Origin: Thermaceae bacterium | GTDB lineage: Bacteria > Deinococcota > Deinococci > Deinococcales > Marinithermaceae | Direction: 5' to 3' | NCBI GenBank assembly: GCA_026985615.1 | Contig: JALSQD010000074.1 | Location: 1 to 64,000, forward strand | Length of the DNA: 64,000 nt | Shown: positions 43,686-52,561 of the stretch, in pieces | How the letters are laid out: every line of letters begins with the position of its first letter | Numbering within the stretch: the first letter of the stretch is position 1 | The notes under the pieces: generated by a model | Seen by the model: only the letters and a program-made list of their open reading frames with translations | Told to the model about the DNA's origin: nothing | Database searches by the model: none | Program-made: the position numbers and the translations under genes

Positions 43686-44921
43686 ATGGACGCTTTTGAA
43701 CTCTTCGAACGCCACGTCAATCCAGGTCTTGCCGGTCTCTTGCGCTTCACAGGCCTCGACGTCGTCGAGGACCATGCCGAAGGCGTCTACGTCTGGGACA
43801 CCTCAGGTCGCCGCTACCTCGACTTTCTGGGGTTGTACGGCACCCTGAACCTGGGCCACCGCCATCCGCGTGTGGTCGAGGCGGTGAAGCGCCAGCTCGA
43901 CCGCATGCCCATGTCGGTGCGCGTCATGATCTCCGAGCCCACCGCGCGCCTGGCGGAGCGTCTGGCCGAGATCACCCCCGGCGACCTTTCCATGAGTTTC
44001 TTCGGCAACTCCGGTGCCGAGGCGGTGGAGGCGGCCTTCAAGCTGGCTCGCATCCACACCGGCAAGCCGGAGATCGTCACCACCGAGCGCGGTTTCCACG
44101 GTAAGACCCTGGGAGCCCTCTCGCTCACCCCCAAGGCCGAGTACCAGGACCCGGTCCGACCGCTCGTGCCTGGCATCAAGGTCGTGCCCTACGGCGACGC
44201 TGCGGCGGTGGCCGCGGCCATCGGGCCCGAGACGGCCGCAGTAATCGTGGAGCCGGTTCAGGGAGAGGGCGGCGTCATCGTGCCGCCCGAGGGCTACCTG
44301 CGCGAGCTGCGCGAAATCACCCGCGAGCGCGGCGTACTGCTCATCCTCGACGAGGTGCAGACCGGCATGGGTCGCACCGGCCGACTCTGGGCGGCCGAAT
44401 GGGAGGGCGTGGAGCCCGACCTGCTCACCAGCGCCAAGGCGCTCGGCGGTGGGGTAATGCCGATCGGCGCCGTGGTGGGCCGCGCCGAGCTTTTCGAGCC
44501 GTTCAAGGAGAACCCGCTCATTCACTCGTCCACCTTCGGTGGCAACCCCCTTGCCGCGGCCGCGGCGCTCGCCGCCATCGAGGTGACTCTCGAAGAAGAC
44601 CTACCCGCGCGCGCGCAGGAGTTGGGGGCCTACCTGTTGGAGGCACTTGCGGGTTTGAAGGCCGACTATCCCGAGTTCATCGCCGACGTGCGGGGCAAGG
44701 GGCTCTTGGTGGGCGTGGAGTTCACCGACGCCGACATCGGCGCGATCGTCATCAGCGAGCTGGCGACGCGTGGCGTGCTCACCGCTTTCGGGCTCAACAA
44801 CCCCAAGGTGGTGCGCCTGGAGCCGCCGCTTATCGTGGAGCGCGCGCACATTGACGAGGCTGTGGAGGCCTTACGAGCGAGCTTGCAGGCCGCCGGCGAG
44901 ATGCTGGCCGGCGTCCTCTAG
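43686..44921 (+). CDS. Class-III PLP-dependent aminotransferase
   Basis: 411 aa. Fold-type I patterns: YLDFLGLYGTLNLGHRHPRVV, FFGNSGAEAVEAAFKLAR, LILDEVQTGMGRTGRLWA and the PLP lysine in TSAKALGGGVMPIGAVV. Nearest in pattern to putrescine or acetylornithine-type aminotransferases; the same fold includes amino-acid racemases, so the substrate is open. It has its own promoter and no pathway neighbours. Confidence 0.9.
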   Translation: MDAFELFERHVNPGLAGLLRFTGLDVVEDHAEGVYVWDTSGRRYLDFLGLYGTLNLGHRHPRVVEAVKRQLDRMPMSVRVMISEPTARLAERLAEITPGDLSMSFFGNSGAEAVEAAFKLARIHTGKPEIVTTERGFHGKTLGALSLTPKAEYQDPVRPLVPGIKVVPYGDAAAVAAAIGPETAAVIVEPVQGEGGVIVPPEGYLRELREITRERGVLLILDEVQTGMGRTGRLWAAEWEGVEPDLLTSAKALGGGVMPIGAVVGRAELFEPFKENPLIHSSTFGGNPLAAAAALAAIEVTLEEDLPARAQELGAYLLEALAGLKADYPEFIADVRGKGLLVGVEFTDADIGAIVISELATRGVLTAFGLNNPKVVRLEPPLIVERAHIDEAVEALRASLQAAGEMLAGVL

Positions 44922-44935
44922 CGGAGGAAGATATC

Positions 44936-44963
44936 AAGGAGGAACCGCGGGGCCGCGCCCCGC
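44936..44963 (+). promoter_or_regulatory. Structured spacer between Shine-Dalgarno and rnr start
   Basis: AAGGAGG (44936-44942) lies 31 nt before the ATG, too far for normal use. A perfect hairpin GCGGGGC-CGC-GCCCCGC (44947-44963) fills the gap; folding it would shorten the effective spacing to about 14 nt. Confidence 0.5.
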
Positions 44964-44973
44964 TAGCTGACGC

Positions 44974-47289
44974 ATGACCAAAGAACTCGTTTACGAATAC
45001 TTGAAATCCAAACCCAAGAAGCCGGTTCACCTGCGCGAGGTGGTCCGGTCGCTGGGGCTCGGCCGCACCGAGGCCCAGCAGGCCTTAGAGGAGCTCGTTT
45101 CCGAGGGCAAGCTGATCCGCACCCGCCGCAAGACCTACGGCCTGCCCGAGAAGATGGACCTGGTGGTGGGGCTGGTGCAGGTGCATCCCGACGGCTACGG
45201 CTTCGTCCTCGTCGAGGATGGCGACGACCTCTTCATTCCGCCGGCCCGCATGGCCGGGGCCTGGCCGCAGGACCGGGTGGTGGCGCGCAAGCTGCCTGCC
45301 CGTGACCGCGGTAAGGTGAGCGGCGAGATCGTGCGCATCGTCGAGCGGGCGCGCAAGACGCTGGTGGGCACGCTGGAGTTCGCCCGCGGCTACGCGATTC
45401 TGCATCCCGACGACCGGCGCTATCCCGCGCGTCTGCTCCTCATCCCGGAGGGGCTAGAGGGCTTGCAGGAGGGCGCTCGCATCGTGGTCGAGGTGCAGTA
45501 CCCCGAGGAGACCGGCGAGCGCGAGCCCTTTGGCGTCTTTCGCGAGTATCTGGGGCAAGGCTATACGCCCGAGACCGAGACCCGCGCGGTCATTCACAAC
45601 TTCGACCTGCGGGAGGACTTCCCGCCCGAGGTGCTTGAGGAGGCCCGGCGCATCCGTTCCAAGATCCCCGGCCAGACTTTGCGTAAACGACAGGACTTTC
45701 GTGACAAGAATGTTTTCACGATTGACGGCGCCGATGCCAAGGACTTCGATGACGCCATCCACGTCGAACCCCTGGGTGAGGGCCGCTGGCGCGTGGGCGT
45801 GCACCTTGCAGACGTGGCCCACTACGTGCGCGAGGGCTCGGCCCTCGACCGTGAGGCCTACGAGCGGGCAACGAGCGTCTACCTGCCGGGCAAGGTGCTG
45901 CCGATGCTACCTGAGAAGCTCTCGAATGGCGTCTGCTCGTTGGTGCCGGGCGAGGACCGGTTGGTGCTCTCGGTACTGCTCGATCTCGACGAGCAGGGGC
46001 GTGTGCTCGACTACACCTTCGCCGAGGGCGTGATCCGCTCGCAGGCGCGTCTGACCTACGACCAAGTCGAGGCCTTCTTGCGCGGGGAGCGGCTCCCCGC
46101 AGAGGCCGCCTTTCTGGAAGATGACCTGCGCCAGCTGTACCAGCTTACCCGCCGCCTGCGCGAGGCGCGGATGGAAGAGGGTTCGCTCGACTTCCAGACT
46201 ACTGAGGTCAAGGTGGATGTGGACGAGGAGGGCAACCTGCACCTGCTGCCCATCCGCGAGGCCGAGGCGCGCAACCTCATCGAAGAGCTGATGTTGCTGG
46301 TCAACCGCACGGTGGCCGCTTACCTCGACGAAAGGGGCATTCCCGCGCTTTACCGGGTGCACGACGACCCCGTAGCCGACCGATACAAGGCCCTAGTGGA
46401 AGCGCTGAGCCGCCTGGGCTACCGCTTGCCCATGGGCGAGCCCGAGCAGAAAGCGATGCAGCGGGTGCTCGAAGCGGCCAAAGGCAAACCCGAGGGGCAG
46501 GCCGTTTCCACGCTCCTTTTGCGGAGCATGAGCCTGGCGCGTTACGCCGCGGAGAACCTGGGCCACTTCGGGTTGGCCTTCGACGACTACCTCCACTTCA
46601 CCAGCCCCATCCGGCGCTACCCCGACCTGGTGGTCCACCGGGTGCTCAAAGCGGTGCTCCAGGGCAAGGCAGGGCCGCGCAAGCGCGCTGCCTGGGCCGA
46701 GCGCTTCCCGCGTATCGCCGAGCACGCCTCCGAGCGTGAGCGCGCCGCCGAAAAAGCCGAGCGCGACCTCACCAAGTACTTCCAGGTGAAGTGGGCCGAG
46801 GGGCAGGTGGGCCGCACCTTCCGTGGCGTGGTGAGCGGGGTGACCCACTTCGGCCTATTCGTGGCCCTTGAGAACGGCGTCGAGGGATTGGTACCCCTCA
46901 GCGCCCTGGACGACGACTACTACGAGTTCGTGCCCGAGGGGCTCGAGCTCGTGGGCCGGCATACCGGCCGGCGCTGGCGGCTGGGGGATGCCTTGAAGGT
47001 GCGCATCGAGCGCGCTACCCCCGCCTTGCGGCAGATCGATCTAGTTCCCGAGGAGGAAACGATGGCGAACGAACGAACCAAGAAGTCCAAGACCAGCGGT
47101 TCCGGCCGCGCGAAGAAGTCGGGTAAGGCCGCGACCCCGCGCGTGCTCTCTGGTCCGCCCGAGGAGCGGGGCCGCAACGACCGCCCACCCCGCCTTACCG
47201 CCCAGAAGGTCTATTTTGGGGAGTGGGAAGGAGGCGCGGAGGCAAAGGCGACCGAGTCCAAGAAGGCCAGTCGCCGGCGCAAAAAATAG
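44974..47289 (+). CDS. rnr: Ribonuclease R
   Basis: 3'-5' exoribonuclease for structured RNA. 771 aa: N-terminal winged helix (PVHLREVVRSLGLGRTEAQQALEELV), cold-shock OB domains, RNB catalytic domain (RDKNVFTIDGADAKDFDDAIHV with the metal aspartates; HFTSPIRRYPDLVVHR), S1 domain (GRTFRGVVSGVTHFGLFVALENGVEGLVP) and a Lys/Arg-rich tail of about 75 residues. That tail begins at an in-frame ATG with its own Shine-Dalgarno. Likely complete. Confidence 0.96.
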   Translation: MTKELVYEYLKSKPKKPVHLREVVRSLGLGRTEAQQALEELVSEGKLIRTRRKTYGLPEKMDLVVGLVQVHPDGYGFVLVEDGDDLFIPPARMAGAWPQDRVVARKLPARDRGKVSGEIVRIVERARKTLVGTLEFARGYAILHPDDRRYPARLLLIPEGLEGLQEGARIVVEVQYPEETGEREPFGVFREYLGQGYTPETETRAVIHNFDLREDFPPEVLEEARRIRSKIPGQTLRKRQDFRDKNVFTIDGADAKDFDDAIHVEPLGEGRWRVGVHLADVAHYVREGSALDREAYERATSVYLPGKVLPMLPEKLSNGVCSLVPGEDRLVLSVLLDLDEQGRVLDYTFAEGVIRSQARLTYDQVEAFLRGERLPAEAAFLEDDLRQLYQLTRRLREARMEEGSLDFQTTEVKVDVDEEGNLHLLPIREAEARNLIEELMLLVNRTVAAYLDERGIPALYRVHDDPVADRYKALVEALSRLGYRLPMGEPEQKAMQRVLEAAKGKPEGQAVSTLLLRSMSLARYAAENLGHFGLAFDDYLHFTSPIRRYPDLVVHRVLKAVLQGKAGPRKRAAWAERFPRIAEHASERERAAEKAERDLTKYFQVKWAEGQVGRTFRGVVSGVTHFGLFVALENGVEGLVPLSALDDDYYEFVPEGLELVGRHTGRRWRLGDALKVRIERATPALRQIDLVPEEETMANERTKKSKTSGSGRAKKSGKAATPRVLSGPPEERGRNDRPPRLTAQKVYFGEWEGGAEAKATESKKASRRRKK
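47062..47289 (+). other. Possible internal translation start: 75-aa basic protein inside rnr
   Basis: AGGAGG at 47051-47056 lies 5 nt before an in-frame ATG (MANERTKKSKTSGSG). The resulting product would be highly basic, ending SKKASRRRKK. It might be a separate RNA-binding polypeptide, or the Shine-Dalgarno may arise by chance from Glu-Glu codons. Confidence 0.35.
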
Positions 47290-47382
47290 CTTCCTGATCG
47301 TGGCGCTTGTCCTGGCCGCGTTGCGGCCCAGGGTGTAGGGTAAGTAAGGCAGACCAGGGAACCCCCTGGGCAAGGAGGGCAC

Positions 47383-49329
47383 ATGGAAAACGTAAAATAT
47401 CCCGGAATTCCGACCACCGGCGACGGCTCCGAGGCCGCCGTGTGGGTCGAAACGCACGTGTCGCAAGCGGCGGTGACCTACCCCATCACCCCCTCGACAA
47501 ACATGGGGTACGGATATCAGGTAGCCGTCGCGAACGGGCGCACGAACCTATGGGGCGAGCCGCTCATGTTTCTCGAGCCCGAGTCGGAGCACTCAGCCGG
47601 CTCCGCGGCCGAAGGCTTCGCCCTCGCCGGCGGCCGCGTGACCTCGTTCACCGCCTCCCAGGGGCTGGTGTTGCAAAAAGAGGTCCTGCACGTCATCTCG
47701 GGTAAGCGCCTACCTGCCGTCTTCCACATCGGCGCGCGCGCGCTCACCAGCCAGGCGCTCAACATCCACGCCGGCCACGACGACGTCTACGCGGTGGCCG
47801 ACACCGGTTGGGGCATCCTCTTCGCTGGCAGCGCCCAGGAGGTCGCCGACCTGGCGCTGATCGCTCGCCGGGCCTCCGAAGATAGCCACACCCCCTTCAT
47901 GGTGGCGCAGGACGGCTTTCTCAACACCCACACCGTCGAGAACTACAACCTGCCCGAGCCGGAGCTCATGAAGCAGTTCGTGGGTGATCCGGCCGAGAAG
48001 TTGGTCAACTACTTTGACCCGGACAACCCGGTGCTCACCGGGCCGGTAGAGAACCAGGACGCCTACATGAAGGGGCGCATCGCCCAGCGCGCTTTCTACG
48101 CGCGGGTCGTGCCGGCGCTGGAGGAGGCCTTCCGCGAGTACGAGCGCCTTACCGGCCGCAGCTACGACTTCGTCAAGGGCTACCGCCTCGAAGACGCCGA
48201 GTATGCAATCGTGGCCATGGCTTCGATGACCTTCACCATCGAGGCGGTGGTGGACGCTCTGCGCGAGCGTGGCGTCAAGGCCGGGCTGCTGCGGGTTTAC
48301 TCCTATCGCCCCTTCCCGGCGGTGCAGATCGTCGAGTCCCTCAAGCACGTCAGGGCCTTCGCCGTGCTCGAGCGCACCGATGAGCCCCTCGCCGGCTCCA
48401 ACCCCCTCACTCGGGACGTCAAGGCGGCCTTCGCCGACGCCCTCGACGACTACCCCGGCTTCCCCCATGTCGATCGCCTGCCCAAGATCTACTCGGGCGC
48501 CGCCGGCCTGGGCGGGCGCGACATCCGCCCCGCCGACGTGATGGCCGTGTTCGACCACCTCATCGGGGAAGGCGATCGCCGCTTCTTCGTTCTCAACATC
48601 AAGCACCCGCTGGCGCTCGAGCCCGAGGAGGACGTGGACATCACCGCCAAGGGCACCTTCCGCATGCGCGGTTACTCGGTGGGCGGCTTCGGCTCGGTGA
48701 CCACCAACAAAGTCATCGCCTCCACCACCGCCGACCTTTTTGGCCTCTACGTGCAGGCCTTCCCCAAGTACGGCTCCGAGAAGAAAGGCCTGCCCACGAA
48801 CTACTACCTGACCGTGGCCGAGGAGCCGGTGCGCATTCGCAGCGAATTGAAGAACGTTGAGATGATCGCCATCAACGATCCCAACGCCCTGCACTACACC
48901 AATCCCTTCAAGGGCCTCAAGCCGGGCGGGGTCGTCTGGATGCAGTCCTTCGCCAAGGATGCACGCGACGTCTGGGCCAGCATCCCCGCCTGGGCGCGCC
49001 AGACCATCCGCGAGAACAATTACCGACTCTTTGCGATCGACACCGTGGACATCGCCCGTGAGGTTTCCTCGCGCCCCGACCTGGTCATGCGCATGCAGGG
49101 CATCGTGCTGCTGGGCGTCTACCTGCGCGTGGCCCCCTTCGTCGAGCGGCTCAAGCTCAATGAAGAGGAGCTGTGGGAGCGGGTCGAGAAGATCATCCGT
49201 AAGTACTTCGGCAAGCGCGGTGAGCAGGTCGTCAAGGACAACATGACCGCGATCCAGCGCGGCTACAGCGAGATCATCGAGGTGCCCGCCGACGTGATCG
49301 CGACCGAGCCCGAGGAGGTGGGGGCATGA
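47383..49329 (+). CDS. Pyruvate:ferredoxin oxidoreductase-type protein, alpha-gamma fusion
   Basis: 648 aa. N-terminal alpha part with the TPP-pyrimidine domain (QAAVTYPITPSTNMGYGYQ, EPESEHSAGSAAEGFALAGGR) and domain II (YRPFPAVQIVESLKHVRAFAVLERT). From about residue 425 a gamma domain follows (GYSVGGFGSVTTNKVIASTTADLFGLYV). Together with the next gene it oxidatively decarboxylates a 2-oxoacid, most likely pyruvate, to acyl-CoA with reduced ferredoxin. Start ATG with AAGGAGG; overlap of 4 nt with the beta gene. Confidence 0.92.
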   Translation: MENVKYPGIPTTGDGSEAAVWVETHVSQAAVTYPITPSTNMGYGYQVAVANGRTNLWGEPLMFLEPESEHSAGSAAEGFALAGGRVTSFTASQGLVLQKEVLHVISGKRLPAVFHIGARALTSQALNIHAGHDDVYAVADTGWGILFAGSAQEVADLALIARRASEDSHTPFMVAQDGFLNTHTVENYNLPEPELMKQFVGDPAEKLVNYFDPDNPVLTGPVENQDAYMKGRIAQRAFYARVVPALEEAFREYERLTGRSYDFVKGYRLEDAEYAIVAMASMTFTIEAVVDALRERGVKAGLLRVYSYRPFPAVQIVESLKHVRAFAVLERTDEPLAGSNPLTRDVKAAFADALDDYPGFPHVDRLPKIYSGAAGLGGRDIRPADVMAVFDHLIGEGDRRFFVLNIKHPLALEPEEDVDITAKGTFRMRGYSVGGFGSVTTNKVIASTTADLFGLYVQAFPKYGSEKKGLPTNYYLTVAEEPVRIRSELKNVEMIAINDPNALHYTNPFKGLKPGGVVWMQSFAKDARDVWASIPAWARQTIRENNYRLFAIDTVDIAREVSSRPDLVMRMQGIVLLGVYLRVAPFVERLKLNEEELWERVEKIIRKYFGKRGEQVVKDNMTAIQRGYSEIIEVPADVIATEPEEVGA

Positions 49330-50963
49330 AGGACGAAACCAAGATCATCGTGGGTGAGCTCGAGCTCGAACTCGAGCTCCTACCCGAGCCCGAACCGGTG
49401 AACATCGCCGGGTTCAACAAGGAATTCAAAGCCGTCGTAGACGCCTACGCCGACGGCAGCGCCGACACCGAGATGCCGGCCGACGAGCGCCTGGCGCGCT
49501 CGCACATCGCCCCGGGCACCGGTTCTTACCGCGACTTCTCCTACATCGCCCCCGACATCCCCCATTACATCTCCTCCAACTGCACGGCTTGCATGGAGTG
49601 CGTGACCGAGTGCCCCGACACCGCGATCCTGGCTAAGGTCCTCCCCGAGGAGGAGGTCGAGGCCGAGCTAGCCAAGATAGAGGACGAGGAGACCCGCGAG
49701 CGCATGCGCGCCCACTTCGCCAAGACCCGCAAGTTCTACGACGTGCCCCAGAAGAAGGGCAAAGCGCCGGGCCTCTTCTCGATCTTCGTCGACCCCACCA
49801 AGTGCAAGGGCTGCGGCGAGTGCGTGGCCGTCTGCGACGACGACGCGCTCGAGATGGTGCGCAAGGAAGGGGAGATGGTTCCCCAGTACAAGGAGGAGTT
49901 CGACTTCTTCAAGAGCCTCCCCGACACCCCTTCGGACTACATCAACGAGCGCACCCCCATTGACCTGATGCTCACCGATAAGACGCACCTCTTCGTGGGC
50001 GGCGCCGGCAGCTGCGCCGGTTGTGGTGAGGCCACCGCGCTGCGTATGCTCGCCGCGGCCAACGCCTTCGCTTACGGCGACCAGTGGGGCATCGTCGCGG
50101 CTACCGGCTGCAACACCGTCTACAGCTCCACCTACCCCTACAACCCCTTCCTGGTGCCCTGGACCAACTCGCTCTTCGAGAACGCCGCCACCGACGCCAT
50201 GGGCATCCGCATGCGCTGGGACCAGATGGGCTGGCACGACAAGAAGCTGTGGGTCGTCGGCGGCGACGGCGCGATGTTCGACATCGGCTTCCAGGCGCTC
50301 AGCCGCATGCTTGCCTCGGGGATGGACATCAACGTCATCATCCTCGACACCCAGGTCTACTCCAACACCGGCGGCCAGGCCTCGACGAGCACCTACATGG
50401 GCCAGGAGACCAAGATGTCGGCCTTCGGCAAGAAGCTGAAGGGCAAGACCGAGCATCGCAAGGAGATCGCCGAGATCTTGATGATGCATCCCGACGTCTT
50501 CGTGGCCCAGACGACCGCGGCCCACTTTAACCACTTCTACAAGGCCGTCTTTGCAGCCAACGAGTACGAGGGCCCCTCGGTCATTATCGTCTACACCACC
50601 TGCCAGCCAGAGCACGGCGTGGCCGACGACGCCTCGGCGCGGCAAGCGCGCCTGGCGGTGGACAGCCGCACCTTCCCGGTCTTCGTTCACGACCCGCGCA
50701 AGGGCGAGCGTCTGAGCGAGCGGCTGGACCTTAAGATGAACCCGGCGATTTACGACGACTACTACACCGATCCCAAGACGGGCAAGCCGCTCACCTTCAT
50801 CGACTTCGCCCGCACCGAGCAGCGCTTCGCCAAGCACTTCGACAAGGACGGCAACCCCGACGAGGTGCTGCTGGCGGTGGAAAAGGAGCGCCTCAAGAAC
50901 TGGCGCCGCCTGCAAGAGCTTGCCGGCATCCTCGACGAGAACAAAAAGGCTGCGGGCGACTAG
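49326..50963 (+). CDS. Pyruvate:ferredoxin oxidoreductase-type protein, ferredoxin-beta fusion
   Basis: 545 aa. Two 4Fe-4S motifs in the first third (NCTACMECVTECPD and CKGCGECVAVCD), then the TPP-binding beta domain: GSCAGCGEATALRMLAAA, ATGCNTVYSSTYPYNPF and WVVGGDGAMFDIGFQALS, with DTQVYSNTGGQAS in the Mg/TPP loop. An acidic N-terminus (GELELELELLPEPEP) precedes the ferredoxin part. The two-gene split combines all domains of the one-chain enzyme of anaerobes. Ends at a terminator. Confidence 0.93.
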   Translation: MKDETKIIVGELELELELLPEPEPVNIAGFNKEFKAVVDAYADGSADTEMPADERLARSHIAPGTGSYRDFSYIAPDIPHYISSNCTACMECVTECPDTAILAKVLPEEEVEAELAKIEDEETRERMRAHFAKTRKFYDVPQKKGKAPGLFSIFVDPTKCKGCGECVAVCDDDALEMVRKEGEMVPQYKEEFDFFKSLPDTPSDYINERTPIDLMLTDKTHLFVGGAGSCAGCGEATALRMLAAANAFAYGDQWGIVAATGCNTVYSSTYPYNPFLVPWTNSLFENAATDAMGIRMRWDQMGWHDKKLWVVGGDGAMFDIGFQALSRMLASGMDINVIILDTQVYSNTGGQASTSTYMGQETKMSAFGKKLKGKTEHRKEIAEILMMHPDVFVAQTTAAHFNHFYKAVFAANEYEGPSVIIVYTTCQPEHGVADDASARQARLAVDSRTFPVFVHDPRKGERLSERLDLKMNPAIYDDYYTDPKTGKPLTFIDFARTEQRFAKHFDKDGNPDEVLLAVEKERLKNWRRLQELAGILDENKKAAGD

Positions 50964-50981
50964 CCCGTGCGCATGAAAGGC

Positions 50982-51013
50982 CCGGCCCGAAGACTTTCGG
51001 GCCGGCCTCGTTT
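50982..51013. terminator. Terminator between the 2-oxoacid oxidoreductase and metF
   Basis: Stem CCGGCCCGAA/TTCGGGCCGG (50982-50991, 50996-51005), then CCTCGTTT; the T-run overlaps the metF stop. Confidence 0.8.
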
Positions 51014-51878
51014 AGGCCAGGCGCGCGCCAAGGGGGCGCAGCATCTCCTTGAGCAGGGTCACGTTGCCCAGCGGGTAGAGGTGAGCCCCGTCGAGTTCGG
51101 CGGCGTGCAGCTCGCGTAGCACCCCCTGGGCTGCGCGCATCCCAGCCGCGCGCCCCTCGCGCTCAAGGTCGGCCACCAGGGCATCGGGCACGCGCGTCCA
51201 GCGCGCGACATTGCGGGCCATCTTTACCGAGCGCAGGGGCAGCACCCCCCAGAGGATGGGAACGGGGCTCTTACCGCCGAGCGCGTCAAGGAAGCGGCCC
51301 GCCGTTTCCGGGCAGAAGATGGGCTGCGTCTGAGCGAAGCGCGCTCCAGCCTCGACCTTGGCCCAGAACTTCTCGACCTCGGCGGGCAGATCGGACGCGC
51401 CGGGGTTGGCGGCCACGCCCACGGTCAGCTCGGGCGCGCTCTCGAGGGCCCCGCCGGCCAGGTTCTCGCCCCGGTTCAGGCGGGTGACGGCGCGTACCAG
51501 CCCTACCGCGCCGAACTCGTAGACGGGCCTGGCCTCCGGGTGGTCACCGCGCTCGGGCGGGTCGCCGCCCAGGACCAGCACGTTCTTCACCCCCAGCGCC
51601 CACGCTCCCAGCAGGTCGGCCTGCAGGGCGATGCGGTTGCGGTCGCGCGCGGTGAGGTGCGGGATCACCTCGACCCCGGTGTGGTGCTGGATCAGGTGGG
51701 CCAGCATGATGCTGTTCATGCGCAGGCTGGCCATCGGGGCGTCAGAGACGTTGACGGCGTCCACGTAACCGCGCAGCACCATGGTCTGTTGCAGCGTGGG
51801 GCCGGGGTCGGCGCCCCGGGGCGGGTCTACTTCGGCGGTGAGTACGAATCCGTGTCCAAACTTGTCGGTAAGGCGCAT
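51012..51878 (-). CDS. metF: Methylenetetrahydrofolate reductase
   Basis: Makes 5-methyl-THF for methionine synthesis. 288 aa TIM barrel: FVLTAEVDPPRGAD, VDAVNVSDAP, IPHLTARDRNRIALQADLLGAWALGVKNVLVLGGDPP cut at the FAD loop, and QTQPIFCPETAGRF. Downstream helices complete the barrel. AAGGAG precedes the ATG. Controlled by the SAM-I riboswitch just upstream, which fits a methionine-cycle gene. Confidence 0.95.
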   Translation of the reverse strand: MRLTDKFGHGFVLTAEVDPPRGADPGPTLQQTMVLRGYVDAVNVSDAPMASLRMNSIMLAHLIQHHTGVEVIPHLTARDRNRIALQADLLGAWALGVKNVLVLGGDPPERGDHPEARPVYEFGAVGLVRAVTRLNRGENLAGGALESAPELTVGVAANPGASDLPAEVEKFWAKVEAGARFAQTQPIFCPETAGRFLDALGGKSPVPILWGVLPLRSVKMARNVARWTRVPDALVADLEREGRAAGMRAAQGVLRELHAAELDGAHLYPLGNVTLLKEMLRPLGARLA

Positions 51879-51902
51879 CCGGGCTCCTTACTCCTCACCG
51901 GC

Positions 51903-52023
51903 GGAGGGAGCCGGGCTCCCTCCCCATCGTTCCCCTGCGGGGGCTGGCATTGGCACCTCGCGGATCTCCGCCGGTTGCCGCGGCGTTGTCGGGCCAGTTC
52001 CCTCGGCCGCTCGTGATGAGGAG
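51903..52023 (-). ncRNA. SAM-I (S-box) riboswitch of metF with translational platform
   Basis: On the minus strand the aptamer runs from 52023 to 51920. P1 arms CTCCTCATC (52023-52015) and GATGGGGAG (51928-51920) pair over 9 bp. Between them are the conserved pieces GAGGGAACTGGCCC, GCGGCAACC and GAGGTGCCAATGCC, and a P4 hairpin CCCCC-GCA-GGGG. The platform hairpin GGAGGGAGC/GCTCCCTCC (51923-51903) uses the P1 3' arm. Its second arm can alternatively pair with the metF Shine-Dalgarno AAGGAGCC (51889-51882). No T-run follows, so control looks translational: SAM binding should expose the anti-Shine-Dalgarno and shut metF off. Confidence 0.9.
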
Positions 52024-52048
52024 CGTACGCTAGGCGTACTGGATTAGG

Positions 52049-52077
52049 AGTATACCTGCGGGCGCGGGGAATGTAAA
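52049..52077 (-). promoter_or_regulatory. metF promoter
   Basis: -35 TTTACA (52077-52072), 17-bp spacer, -10 TATACT (52054-52049). Transcription would begin near 52042, about 20 nt before the aptamer. Confidence 0.8.
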
Positions 52078-52078
52078 G

Positions 52079-52543
52079 TTATGCGCGCCGGCTGCGGTGG
52101 CGCTCGGCGCTGTCAAGCCAGATGGTCACGGGGCCGTCGTTGAGGAGCACGATGCGCATATGGGCGCCGAAGACGCCGGCCTCCACCGGTATGTCCTGCT
52201 CGGCCAGGGCGTCGAGAAAGCGCTCGTACCAGCGCCGACCCTCTACCGGGTCGGCGGCGCGGGTGAAGGAGGGGCGGTTGCCTTTGCGGGTTTCGGCGTA
52301 GAGGGTGAACTGGCTGATGGCCAGCACCGAGCCCCCGACGTCGCGGACGCTGAGGTTCATCTTACCGGCCTCGTCGTTGAAGATGCGCAGCTGGACGATC
52401 TTGCGGGTGAGGTAGTCGAGGTCTTCGGCGGTGTCGCCGCGACCGGCAGCGAAGAAGATGAGGAGGCCGGTCCCGATGGAGCCGACCACCTCGCCCTCGA
52501 CCTCGACGCTGGCGTGGCTGACGCGCTGTAACAGGGCTCGCAT
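52079..52543 (-). CDS. dtd: D-aminoacyl-tRNA deacylase
   Basis: Removes D-amino acids from mischarged tRNA. 154 aa with MRALLQRVSHASVEV at the N-terminus, the SQFTLYAETRKGNRPSF motif and the GPVTIWLDS end (the Gly-Pro cis motif region NDGPVT). ATG at 52543 fits the family start and follows TAGAAT by 7 nt; ATG at 52552 would be inside the -10. Confidence 0.96.
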   Translation of the reverse strand: MRALLQRVSHASVEVEGEVVGSIGTGLLIFFAAGRGDTAEDLDYLTRKIVQLRIFNDEAGKMNLSVRDVGGSVLAISQFTLYAETRKGNRPSFTRAADPVEGRRWYERFLDALAEQDIPVEAGVFGAHMRIVLLNDGPVTIWLDSAERHRSRRA

Positions 52544-52550
52544 GGAGCCC

Positions 52551-52556
52551 ATTCTA
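52551..52556 (-). promoter_or_regulatory. Leaderless promoter of dtd
   Basis: TAGAAT on the minus strand, 7 nt before the ATG at 52543, in the 18-nt gap after degV. Confidence 0.65.
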
Positions 52557-52561
52557 CGCCG

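Noticed and set aside
51879..52078. Metal-responsive or T-box leader before metF
   Set aside because: The core matches SAM-I; no T-box antiterminator sequence was seen.
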